A DNA stretch of 64,000 bases from Sandaracinus sp964481145 (GTDB lineage Bacteria > Myxococcota_A > Polyangia > Polyangiales > Sandaracinaceae): positions 15,921-79,920 of the forward strand of contig CAYZTA010000022.1 in assembly GCA_964481145.1 (NCBI GenBank), in the 5' to 3' direction. Positions 43,581 through 52,073 of the stretch are shown here, piece by piece. The translations under genes were made by a program, and so were the position numbers. The notes beneath the pieces were generated by a model. That model did no database searches. It saw only the letters and a program-made list of their open reading frames with translations, and was not told the origin of the DNA. How positions within the stretch are numbered: the stretch's first letter is position 1; every line of letters begins with the position of its first letter.

Positions 43581-46386
43581 TCAGCGCAACCAGATCGTCG
43601 AACGACTCAAGTTGGCGGGGGTCTCGTTCTTGAAGCGGCTGTCGCTGGGATTCAGCGTCGACACCCAGAGCCATCCGCGGTTTTCGAGACCGTCATTCAT
43701 GAGGCCTCCGTGCCGCGAAACGGTCAGGGTCGAACCGTCGATGAGCGTGAGTGTCCCGGTATCCCACCAGCCGAAGGATCCGTCCGCCGCAGCGGAGTGA
43801 GTGACGGTGTTCGTCGTGCTGTTGAAATCGGAGACGCTGCGAGTGAGAACGAAGTCCGTCCCGAAGTTGCTGACGTCCGTCCCGCCCGATGGAGCCGAAC
43901 TCCACTGGCGAGCATCACGAAGCGCGACCCAGAAATCCCACGCCGCGTCAGTGACCCTGCGCTGTTGGAAGTACGATCCGTCGGCGGTGTTGTCGATAGA
44001 GTCGTGGATCACTCGCACCGCCGACTGCGTTGCGTACGGCGTCGCGTGATACAACGCATTGGTCCGATCTCGCCTGAACCATGCGATTGTCTTGTCCGGG
44101 GGCATGGCCCCCGTGAGGAGCAACGAGGGGTTCACGTCCGAGGTCGGATTCGCGATCAGGTTGGTGTATTCCTGAAGGTTGAGCTCCGGCCACTGACCTT
44201 GTCCCACCCGACCGATCAGCGTCCAGCCTCCGCCGTGCTGGGTCATATCGCAGTAGACAGTGAACGGGTGGAGTGTTCCGTTCATGTCCGGATCGACGGT
44301 GTACGTGCCGTCGGCCGCCCCCGGAACGTGCTGCAAAAGATCCGCACAAGTACGCGCCTGACGCACGAACACACGGAGGCGACGCCTGCTGAAGCTCGGG
44401 GCGTTGCTGGCGAAGGTCCAGTCCGGATGTCCAGATCCGTCGACCTGCGGGCCGATTCCGAGATCGCTCGGGAGCGCTTCACTCCAGCGATTGAACGCGA
44501 GCTGCGTGACCGTGCCGCGGTGCACTTGCATTGAGCCGTAGCAGTCCGTGCCTTGGATGTCGTCGTCGCTGTCGTAGACGCCGCCCGGTCCAGGACCGTA
44601 GCAGTTCGACCAGAACTCGACGCGACCGGTGGCATCGTTGGTCACTTCGGTCACCGCGGTCGTCGCGTTCGAACGAATCGTCAATTTGCTGACCGCTCGA
44701 TCGTAGATCCAATCGACCGGCACGCCGGTCTGATTGGCCGCACCGCCCGTGAAGAAGCCATCCATCTCGGCCCAGATGTAGTGATCATCGAGTTCGAGGA
44801 GATAAGCGACACGAGCCACGTAGCCAGTCAGCGAGGCTGCGTTGTTGGTGGCGTACGGGATGTCCGCGGGAGTGTCCCAATTCACCGTGGTCGCGGGGAT
44901 ATTGAGATCGTACGCCATCGAGAAATCGGTGATGTCGTAGCTGCAGTCCGATCCCACGCGATTGGCAGCGCAGCAGACACGATCTGCGGTGGACGATCCC
45001 GCGGTACGAATCACGTTGCTACCGCAGTTCGTCCACGCGCTGCAGGATGATTGGTTGGCCGTCGCCGTGTAGCTACCCGACGCACACGCGCTGCAGGCGC
45101 GATTCGAGGTCGCGCTGCCCGCCGTCATGACAAACTGACCGGCGGTGCACGTCGTCCAGGCATTGCAGCTGCTGGCGTTCNNNNNNNNNNNNNNNNNNNN
45201 NNNNNNNNNNNNNNNNNNNNNNNNNNNNNNNNNNNNNNNNNNNNNNNNNNNNNNNNNNNNNNNNNNNNNNNNNNNNNNNNCACGCGCTGCAGGCGCGATT
45301 CGAGGTCGCGCTGCCCGCCGTCATGACAAACTGACCGGCGGTGCACGTCGTCCAGGCACTGCACGTCACGGCATTGGTGATCGAACTGAAGGTGCCCGAT
45401 GCACATGCATTGCAAGTCCGATTCGCGATGGCACTGCCTTCATTGACGACGAACTCACCTGCATTGCAGTCAGTCCATGGCGTGCAGATCGCGGCGTTGA
45501 TGCTCGAGCTGTAGCTGCCCGCGGCGCACGCATCGCAACTTCGATTCGCGGTCGCACTGCCTTCGCTCGCGACAAACTGACCGGCATTGCAGTCGGCCCA
45601 TGTCATGCACGTCGCGGCGTTGGTGCTCGAGCTGTAGCTGCCCGCGGCACACGCATCGCAACTTCGATTCGTGGTCGCGCTGCCTTCGTCAATGACGACC
45701 TGACCTGCAATGCAGTCGGTATGCGCAACGCATGCGGTCGACGGATCGCTGTCTTGGTCCCACGTGCCGGCTTCGCACGGAATCTGCTCGGCAGAGCCGC
45801 CCGCGCAATACGTCCCCGCCTCGCAGCTCTCGCACGTTGGAGGCACCGACGCGCTACCCGGTGCCGTTTCAACGGTTCCCGCGGGGCAAGTATCGGCCTC
45901 GAGACACACCGACTGATTGGGTCCTGTCGTCATCGTGCCACTGGCGCACTCCGCGCAAACGCGATCCTGCGTCGTCGATGGCTCCTCATCGACGTACGTG
46001 CCGGCTTCGCAATCCATCCAGTCTGCGCATGAGTCTGCATTCTCAGTCGTGCTGAATGTTCCGCTCTCACACGCCGAGCAGACGCGATCGCTGGTCCCCG
46101 TTCCTTCCGTTGTGACGAACTGCCCAGCGACACAGTCGGTCCACGGCTGGCAAGCACCCGATGCACTCGCACGAAACTCTCCGCTTGGACAATCCCCCGG
46201 CGCAGCATCGGGCGATCCGGAGTCGCGTGCTCCAGAATCCATTGGCCCCATCGAGCTGTCCCGTTCGTTGACGAAAGCGTCCCGGATTTCGGCATCACTT
46301 GTCATGGTGGGGTTTTCACCGCACCCAGACGCGACGGCACCGCCACCAAGAACCAATATGGATATTAAAACGAGCCAATAGCGCAT
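43581..46386 (-). CDS. Cys-rich repeat lipoprotein with fibrinogen-like C-terminal region (gap inside)
   Basis: One gene, broken by 100 Ns. It starts at the ATG at 46386 with a signal peptide and the lipobox-like ASGC. Cys-rich repeats of 41 residues follow (CDACAAGSYSSSTNAATC, WADCNAGQFVASEGSA), similar to TNFR/GCC2-GCC3-type extracellular repeats. After the array comes a beta domain (GYVARVAYLLELDDHYIWAEMD region) and a fibrinogen-like part with FTVYCDMTQHGGGWTLIGRV. The C-terminus reads RSTIWLR. The two halves use different frames, so the true gap length is a multiple of three and not 100, or a frameshift exists. It is likely displayed on the cell surface for binding or adhesion. Confidence 0.85.
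45085..45731 (-). repeat. 123-bp tandem repeat array encoding Cys-rich units
   Basis: The coding strand repeats every 123 bases, for example the segment at 45511 recurs at 45634, and the copies around the gap are identical over 78 bases. Each unit encodes 41 residues with four to five Cys. DNA-level identity, not just protein similarity, implies recent duplication or gene conversion. Confidence 0.9.
45181..45280. other. Assembly gap of 100 N inside a tandem repeat
   Basis: The run of exactly 100 unknown bases is a scaffold gap of arbitrary size. Identical 78-bp copies end up on both sides (45085-45162 and 45281-45358). With a repeat period of 123 bp, the true gap would be 27, 150 or 273 bases and so on. 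Each of these keeps the coding frame. Confidence 0.98.
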
Positions 46387-46488
46387 CGACCCTGCCTTTG
46401 CCGCCGGACGATATCCGGGGCTTCTAGGCGGGTTCAATGACAAAAGATCTTTTATTTGTAAATCAATACAGTGGGAACGGCCAACCGG

Positions 46489-47292
46489 TCAGAGTGTGCA
46501 TACCCCCGAACCAGGCGGAGAATAAGCCTGCTCCACACAACGACCTTCCGACGTGGGGCAGCTCCTCGGATCCGAGAGCCGGCAGATGCGGATGCACGTT
46601 TGCGCCGCGAGTCCACCGCAGAAAAAACCAGGTCGGCAATCGCTCTGCGCTCCACAACGCTCGCCCACATCTCCTGTGCCTGCAGGACGACATACGGACC
46701 TTTGAGGTTCGATGTCGATATAACAGCCCTCATCCCCCGTACAGACGAGCGAAGGCGCAAGCACATCGCACGAACGCAATCCTGTGCATCGTCCCCAACT
46801 CGTCACGATACCACTCGCGAGCACTCCATCGGCCCGGCAATAAGCCTCCGAGTCCGTCGGATCCCCACACACACCGATCTCCCCGGGGCAACAGACACGC
46901 GCACAGACTCCGGATGCGCTTTCACGAAAGCAAGCGAGTCCCGGCCCGCAATCCATCTCGTCCGCACAGTGAGATCCAGCAAAGCCTGTCCCTGCAGACG
47001 GCACGCATTCCGCGACACGGTCTGCGAGCACACAAACGCCCCCGTCTGCACACCCTCCGATGAGGCGAGGATCACACTCACCGATCATACAGGCGATTGC
47101 CGCATCCCCATGACCTTGGCTGGCATCTTGGGCGCTCGTGGCATCACTCACGAACCCAGCATCAGCCGGCGAAACGCCACCCTCTTGAAGGGCGGCGTCT
47201 CGACCGATGGCAGCATCAGGCTGCCCCATCATCTCCGTCGACGTGCAGCTCGCAACTGCGAGGATCACGAACGAAAAGGCGATGGGTTTCAT
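46489..47292 (-). CDS. Cys-rich lipoprotein, unknown function
   Basis: 267 aa from the ATG at 47292, which shares one base with the stop of the upstream gene (TGATG). The signal peptide ends at VASC. A Gly/Asp/Ala spacer follows, then many Cys in short loops (CIGECDPRLIGGC-like, DCGPGLACF, DCRPGFFCGG, CRLSDPRSC). It resembles its upstream neighbour in size, in spacing of Cys pairs and in the DCxPGxxC blocks, so the two look like a diverged tandem pair. Probably a cell-surface protein. No catalytic motif is seen. Confidence 0.8.
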   Translation of the reverse strand: MKPIAFSFVILAVASCTSTEMMGQPDAAIGRDAALQEGGVSPADAGFVSDATSAQDASQGHGDAAIACMIGECDPRLIGGCADGGVCVLADRVAECVPSAGTGFAGSHCADEMDCGPGLACFRESASGVCARVCCPGEIGVCGDPTDSEAYCRADGVLASGIVTSWGRCTGLRSCDVLAPSLVCTGDEGCYIDIEPQRSVCRPAGTGDVGERCGAQSDCRPGFFCGGLAAQTCIRICRLSDPRSCPTSEGRCVEQAYSPPGSGVCTL

Positions 47293-48134
47293 CACGCAGC
47301 AGGCGGCGGGCAAACGCCGGTATCCTCCGGAAGACTGAGTCCGTTCACCATCTGGCACATGCGGCCGCCACCACAATCCGCATCCATCATCGAAACGCGG
47401 CAGTAACGAACACACATCCCATCAGAGCCTGTCGTAGAAAGGCAGCCCATTCCCACTGCGCACTCGTTCAATCCGCCCCTACAGCTCGTTCCTTCCGCCC
47501 CTGTACCCACAGGAAAGCAGCCGAGTGAACCATCCGTGTCAAACACGTAACAGGCCTGTCCTCCGGTACAGCCTTCGCTCGTGACCAGGTTGCAGTTCGC
47601 CGACGGCATGCATACGCCGATATTCTCGCCCTCCGCCAGCCCAACACAACGTTGTCCGCTCCCGTCGGGACAATCGCTCGAAGCTCCCATACAGCAGTAA
47701 CTACGGCAGCGATTGTCGGGCGTGCAGGTAAATCCAGGCAGGCAATCATTCGTGTAAGTACACTCCGCCCCATCGCCGCCTGTCATCCTAACACCCAAGC
47801 ACATCGTGCTCGGAGTGCCCCCTTCTGCTGGCATTCCAAAATAGCAACCCTGCGTCGAGTCCGGGCAGTTCTGCGCGATCACGTCACACGCGCCGCCGGT
47901 CACGCCGCACATGCGGCCGATCGTTCCTCCATCGGGGTTGGTCGTTTGGCCTCCGTCGGGAGACGTCACTTGTCCATCCGTCTGTGTGGTCCCCCCATCA
48001 GTTCCCGGATTCGCCCCAGCATCTGGCTCTCTCGTCGAAGAATCATCACCGCACGCCATGAGCAGACCGCCGATCAAGACGACCTGCATCGACACGAGCA
48101 CACGCGAAGAGCGCAGGAAAGGAACGGATGTCAT
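47292..48134 (-). CDS. Cys-rich lipoprotein, paralogue of downstream gene
   Basis: 280 aa. The ATG at 48134 has GGAGG six bases upstream, which rules out the much longer open frame to 48386. The signal peptide ends at LLMAC, a good lipobox. A low-complexity Gly/Asp/Thr spacer (TDGQVTSPDGGQTTNPDGG) is followed by a Cys-rich domain with DCLPGFTC, CMGASSDCPDGSGQRC and QACYVFDTDGSLGC. This is the typical build of myxobacterial surface lipoproteins. It is coupled to the next gene by TGATG overlap and follows pyrG at 89 bases. Confidence 0.82.
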   Translation of the reverse strand: MTSVPFLRSSRVLVSMQVVLIGGLLMACGDDSSTREPDAGANPGTDGGTTQTDGQVTSPDGGQTTNPDGGTIGRMCGVTGGACDVIAQNCPDSTQGCYFGMPAEGGTPSTMCLGVRMTGGDGAECTYTNDCLPGFTCTPDNRCRSYCCMGASSDCPDGSGQRCVGLAEGENIGVCMPSANCNLVTSEGCTGGQACYVFDTDGSLGCFPVGTGAEGTSCRGGLNECAVGMGCLSTTGSDGMCVRYCRVSMMDADCGGGRMCQMVNGLSLPEDTGVCPPPAA

Positions 48135-48223
48135 CGAAACCTCCAAAGGATATAAAGACGGAACCAAAAATCCTGTAGCTGCGCAACGTACCCGCCGTTC
48201 ACGCGTCACGCCAGCGGCTCGAT

Positions 48224-49903
48224 TCAGTGAACCAGCTTGCTCGCCTCTTCGACAGATCGCTCTTCGCGCACGTCTCCCGCGCGCGTACGCAGCGCATCTC
48301 GCCTCTCGAGCGATGCCTTCACGAAACGCGTGAAGAGCGGATGCGCTGCGTGCGGACGGCTCTTGAACTCCGGATGGAACTGACAACCCACGAAGTGGGG
48401 ATGTTCGGACAACTCGATCATCTCGACGAGCCCCAACTCGGGTGAAAGCCCGGGCATCACCATGCCCGCCTCCTCGAGGCGCAGCTTATAGGCATTGTTG
48501 AACTCGTAACGATGGCGATGCCGCTCGCTCACCTCGGTCGCTCCGTAAATATTGGCCGCCAAGCTCCCGGGCAAAAGCGCGCAACGATACGCGCCCAGCC
48601 GCATCGTGCCGCCCTTGGACTTCACGCCACGCTGGTCGGGCATCAAGTCGATCACCGGATCGACCGCATTCGGATCGAACTCCGTCGAGTTCGCACCCGC
48701 AATCCCGCAGACATGCCGTGCAAACTCGACTACCGCCATCTGCATGCCGAGGCAAATCCCGAAAAAGGGAATGCCCGTTTCGCGCGCGTGTCGAATCGCC
48801 TGAATCTTCCCTTCCGCGCCGCGACCACCAAAACCACCCGGCACGAGCAATCCGTCCACGTCCGCGAGCTCACGCGCCACGTTGCTCGCATCGATCGTCT
48901 CGCTGTCGAGATATTTCACTTCGATCTTGCACTCATTCGCAAGACCACCATGCGACAGCGCTTCGTGGAGCGACTTGTACGAATCGCGCAAATGCACGTA
49001 TTTACCGACGAGCGCGATCGTCACGTTGCCGCGCGGCGGATTCTTCATGATCTCGGCCGTGCGATGCCATGCGCTCAAGTCCGGTGGCCTCGACCAAATA
49101 TTCAACCTCTCGGAGATCTGCTCGTCGATCTTTTCGGCGTGGAGTGCGATGGGCAGCTCGTAGATCACACCGACATCCGGTGCGCCGATCACCGCATTCA
49201 CTGGGACATTGCAGAAATGTGAGATCTTCTCTTTGATCGACCGTGAGAGCGGCTTCTCAGTGCGACAAATCAAGATTTCCGGCTGAATCCCGAGCCCCAG
49301 GAGCTCCTTGACCGAATGCTGGGTGGGCTTGGTCTTGAGCTCACCCGCAGCCGCGATGTGCGGCACCAACGTCACGTGCACCGAGATCGAGTTCTGGTGG
49401 CCAAGCTCGTGACGCATCTGACGCACGGCTTCGAGGAAGGGCAACGACTCGATGTCGCCAACCGTGCCGCCGACCTCGATGATCGCCACGTCGGCACGCG
49501 AGCCCACATCGATCACCCGCGCCTTGATCTCGTCGGTGATGTGCGGAATGACCTGGATGGTCGCGCCGAGATACTCGCCGCGTCGCTCCTTCGAAATGAC
49601 CGCGTCGTAGATGCGGCCCGTCGTGAAATTGTTCGCGCGCGTCATGCGCGTCGACGTGAAGCGCTCGTAGTGACCCAGATCGAGATCGGTCTCGGCACCA
49701 TCGTCGGTCACGTACACTTCGCCGTGTTGATAAGGCGACATCGTGCCGGGATCGACGTTGATATAAGGATCGAGTTTGACGTTCGTCACCTTGAGCCCAC
49801 GCGCTTCCAGCAGGGCTCCAATCGACGCGGCGGCGAGGCCTTTGCCGATCGAGCTGACGACGCCCCCCGTCACGAAAATGTACTTGGTGCGTCGCGGATT
49901 CAT
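48224..49903 (-). CDS. pyrG: CTP synthase
   Basis: 559 aa, usual length. It converts UTP to CTP using ATP and glutamine. The N-terminal amidoligase domain begins KYIFVTGGVVSSIGKGLAAASIG and includes KLDPYINVDPGTMSPYQHGEVYVTDDG. The C-terminal class I glutaminase carries the oxyanion loop PGGFGGRGAEG, the nucleophile in GICLGMQ and the His-Glu pair in CQFHPEF. All active-site residues are present. A short Glu-rich tail (REERSVEEASKLVH) ends the protein. The ATG at 49903 is clear. Confidence 0.98.
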   Translation of the reverse strand: MNPRRTKYIFVTGGVVSSIGKGLAAASIGALLEARGLKVTNVKLDPYINVDPGTMSPYQHGEVYVTDDGAETDLDLGHYERFTSTRMTRANNFTTGRIYDAVISKERRGEYLGATIQVIPHITDEIKARVIDVGSRADVAIIEVGGTVGDIESLPFLEAVRQMRHELGHQNSISVHVTLVPHIAAAGELKTKPTQHSVKELLGLGIQPEILICRTEKPLSRSIKEKISHFCNVPVNAVIGAPDVGVIYELPIALHAEKIDEQISERLNIWSRPPDLSAWHRTAEIMKNPPRGNVTIALVGKYVHLRDSYKSLHEALSHGGLANECKIEVKYLDSETIDASNVARELADVDGLLVPGGFGGRGAEGKIQAIRHARETGIPFFGICLGMQMAVVEFARHVCGIAGANSTEFDPNAVDPVIDLMPDQRGVKSKGGTMRLGAYRCALLPGSLAANIYGATEVSERHRHRYEFNNAYKLRLEEAGMVMPGLSPELGLVEMIELSEHPHFVGCQFHPEFKSRPHAAHPLFTRFVKASLERRDALRTRAGDVREERSVEEASKLVH

Positions 49904-50278
49904 CGCTCGTCATCCTCCGTGAGGTCGGCCGCGACAGTGCGGAACACGAACCTCGTTTGTGCCTCATGAGATGTTCCCATGGGCAATCGAACATGCCGTA
50001 TCGAGTTCGCCGCCGCTGGCAGCGGCGACCCGCGGTCTTACCGGCTCCTCCGAACTCTCTGAGAAGCCGCAGAGCGAACACGGGAGCCGACTCTAGGCAG
50101 AGCGCGCGAATCGCGCAAGCCGACGCTCACATGACGGGACCCCATGGACCCACGATTTGCATCAATTTCGAGGGGAGAAATCGATATGTGCCGAGATATC
50201 GGCCCCCTGCACCGACCTCGGTGCGTTGAGATGCGGAGATGAACGTGTACACTGGGAAACTTCCAGGGAGGATGTCCC
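49904..50278. other. 375-bp intergenic region between pyrG and the 3HCDH_N gene
   Basis: This holds divergent promoters presumably, but none stands out. A 7-bp hairpin CGCCGCT-GGC-AGCGGCG lies at 50011-50027 with no T-tract. No tRNA, small RNA or small gene with a credible start was seen. GGGAGG at 50267-50272 is the ribosome-binding site for the next gene. Confidence 0.6.
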
Positions 50279-50923
50279 ATGGCTTTCAGCAGCGTCAGCG
50301 TGGTGGGTACGGGACCTGTGGGCTCGGGCATCGCGCTCGCGTGTGCGGCCGAAGGCATGCCAGTCACGCTCATTCGTGCCTCGAACGGAGATCGCGAAGC
50401 CATCCGTGCGCGGCTGATGCGCCGTCTGAGCCCCGCGATCGAAGAAGGCGAGCTGACCGAGATGGAAGCCGCCGGCATCCTTGCACGCATTGACACGGTG
50501 CACGAGCTCGGACGTGCAGCCGATGGCGATCTCGTGATCGACACGACCGTATGTGAACCGCGAACGAGGCGTGCGATGCTCGCAACGCTCGAAAGTGGGC
50601 TGAGCAGCGGCGCGGTGCTTGCGACGACGGCCCCCGAGAGCCTGGCGGAGATCGCGGAAGCTCTACGTCGTCCCGATCAGCTCGTGGGGATGCGGCTCAC
50701 GCCAGCCCCGATGATGGGCCGCAATGGTCGCCCAGAGCTCAGCGTGGAGCTCACGGTGCTTCCCGAAACAGCGCCCGGTGTGATTGCGGCCGCGCGCGCC
50801 TTCTGTGCGATGTTGCACAAGCCGTCGCTCGAGACCGCGAGTCAACCGCCGGGAGTTGGATACCGTGAATGGCTGTCGATTCCGACCCACACGTCGAAGG
50901 TGCCGGCGGTTCCAGTGGAGTAG
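50279..50923 (+). CDS. Short 3-hydroxyacyl-CoA dehydrogenase NAD-binding-domain protein
   Basis: 214 aa with a good GGGAGG site before the ATG. The N-terminus is a Rossmann fold of the 3-hydroxyacyl-CoA dehydrogenase type (VSVVGTGPVGSGIALACAAEG), followed by the DTTVCEP and ATTAPESLAEIA stretches and GMRLTPAPMMG, as in the full enzymes. The C-terminal helical domain of about 95 residues that completes the active site in normal family members (about 280-300 aa) is missing; the protein ends in a short basic/Pro tail. It may be an NAD-binding protein with a changed role, or a shortened enzyme. The gene looks intact, not truncated. Confidence 0.75.
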   Translation: MAFSSVSVVGTGPVGSGIALACAAEGMPVTLIRASNGDREAIRARLMRRLSPAIEEGELTEMEAAGILARIDTVHELGRAADGDLVIDTTVCEPRTRRAMLATLESGLSSGAVLATTAPESLAEIAEALRRPDQLVGMRLTPAPMMGRNGRPELSVELTVLPETAPGVIAAARAFCAMLHKPSLETASQPPGVGYREWLSIPTHTSKVPAVPVE

Positions 50924-50928
50924 GCTCC

Positions 50929-50958
50929 TTATCTCTCCAGGTCTTATCTCTCCAGGTC
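50929..50958. repeat. 15-bp tandem duplication at a gene end
   Basis: TTATCTCTCCAGGTC occurs twice in a row (50929-50943 and 50944-50958). The second copy encodes the last four residues and stop (DLER, stop) of the metallophosphoesterase gene; the first copy follows the stop. The duplication therefore leaves the protein unchanged. Confidence 0.9.
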
Positions 50959-51939
50959 CGGTGGCGGCGGCCATGATATCCGACCGCTCTTCTTCAACTC
51001 TTCGAGATACTTCCGCGCCTCGGCGATTTCACGCTGGAGCTCGCGTTGCTCCACATAGCGCTGCCGCTTGGCCACGAGCTCCGGGGATGGCTTCCGACCC
51101 GCGAGCGCTGGTTGTTCGACATGATGTTCTTCGAATCCCAACACATCATGCCCGAGCTCGAAGAGCGCGAGCTCTCGTTTGCCACGCTCGCCAAGCCGAA
51201 GCGGCACGACCGCCGCCCCGATTCCAGCGCCCACATACACAGCCCCCGGCGGATGAGCCCCCTCGCGCCCCCGCCTTTTGCCATAGAGACCATGCACATA
51301 CCGATGTCCGACCAGCTTCCCCAAAGCGAGCTCGTGCAAACGCGCAAACGTGACTTGCCCCGCATGCGTGTGGCCCGACAACACGAGCGGCACACCGTGA
51401 TACCAAAGCCCGTCCGCCTCTTCAGCGATATGCGAAAGCCCGATCGACGCGATGTCTCGCCGTAAGCCTTTGATCGCTTTGTCGCGATCGGCATGCCCGG
51501 TGTAGGCATCATCGAGCCCTACGACTTGAAGTGGTTGATGTTGGAGGGTGATGACCGTGTGCTGGTTCTTCAACACTTCGATGCCACCACGCGAAAGAGC
51601 ACGCTCCACTTCATCGGCACCCGACCAATAATCGTGGTTGCCGAGCACCGCGATCGTCGGCGCTTCGAGCTTGCCAAGCGTCTCCATCATCGAATCGAGG
51701 TAGAGCTGGCTATGACACACGAAATCGCCTGTGATCACCACCAAGTCAGGCTTTTCGGCGTTCGTGAGCTCGACGGCACTCTGATGCACCGAGAGCGGTG
51801 TCACTCGACCAAAGTGCAAATCGGTGAGGTGCGCGACTCGCAAATGAGAGAGCGTTTGCGCATGCTCCTCCGTGCCTGCGAATCGCCTGACTTCGATCCG
51901 CGATTTTCTCGTTTTTTGGGGAGTCTGTCCGACATTCAT
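50944..51939 (-). CDS. Calcineurin-like metallophosphoesterase
   Basis: 331 aa from the ATG at 51939, with GGAG seven bases upstream. Metal-binding motifs are in order: AHLTDLHFG (Dx H), VVITGDFV (GD), VLGNHDYW (GNHD) and LSGHTHAGQ (GHTH). This group is often called YkuE/YaeI-like and may act on lipids or nucleotides at the membrane. The last 80 residues form a charged coiled-coil-type tail (RQRYVEQRELQREIAEARKYLEEL). It diverges from the TerB-PPP phosphatase gene, a distant member of the same superfamily. Confidence 0.93.
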   Translation of the reverse strand: MNVGQTPQKTRKSRIEVRRFAGTEEHAQTLSHLRVAHLTDLHFGRVTPLSVHQSAVELTNAEKPDLVVITGDFVCHSQLYLDSMMETLGKLEAPTIAVLGNHDYWSGADEVERALSRGGIEVLKNQHTVITLQHQPLQVVGLDDAYTGHADRDKAIKGLRRDIASIGLSHIAEEADGLWYHGVPLVLSGHTHAGQVTFARLHELALGKLVGHRYVHGLYGKRRGREGAHPPGAVYVGAGIGAAVVPLRLGERGKRELALFELGHDVLGFEEHHVEQPALAGRKPSPELVAKRQRYVEQRELQREIAEARKYLEELKKSGRISWPPPPDLER

Positions 51940-52073
51940 GGTCGGTGCTCCAGCCTCTCTCGACGAGATGAAGCAGAACCCGAACGCAACACCAAAATCA
52001 CGGCTCCATTGTAGAGCCAACTCGGAAATTGTCGATGGCCAGTTCACCTGCATTCTGCTCTATCATGCGGGGC

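Noticed and set aside
45073..45300. Open frames that read through the Ns
   Set aside because: The 100-N spacer is arbitrary and shifts the frame, so translations across it are artefacts.
48135..48386. Longer start for the second Cys-rich lipoprotein
   Set aside because: The extension enters pyrG and would bury the signal peptide; GGAGG before the ATG at 48134 decides the start.
50011..50027. Intrinsic terminator
   Set aside because: The hairpin CGCCGCT-GGC-AGCGGCG has no T-tract on either side and lies upstream of both flanking genes.
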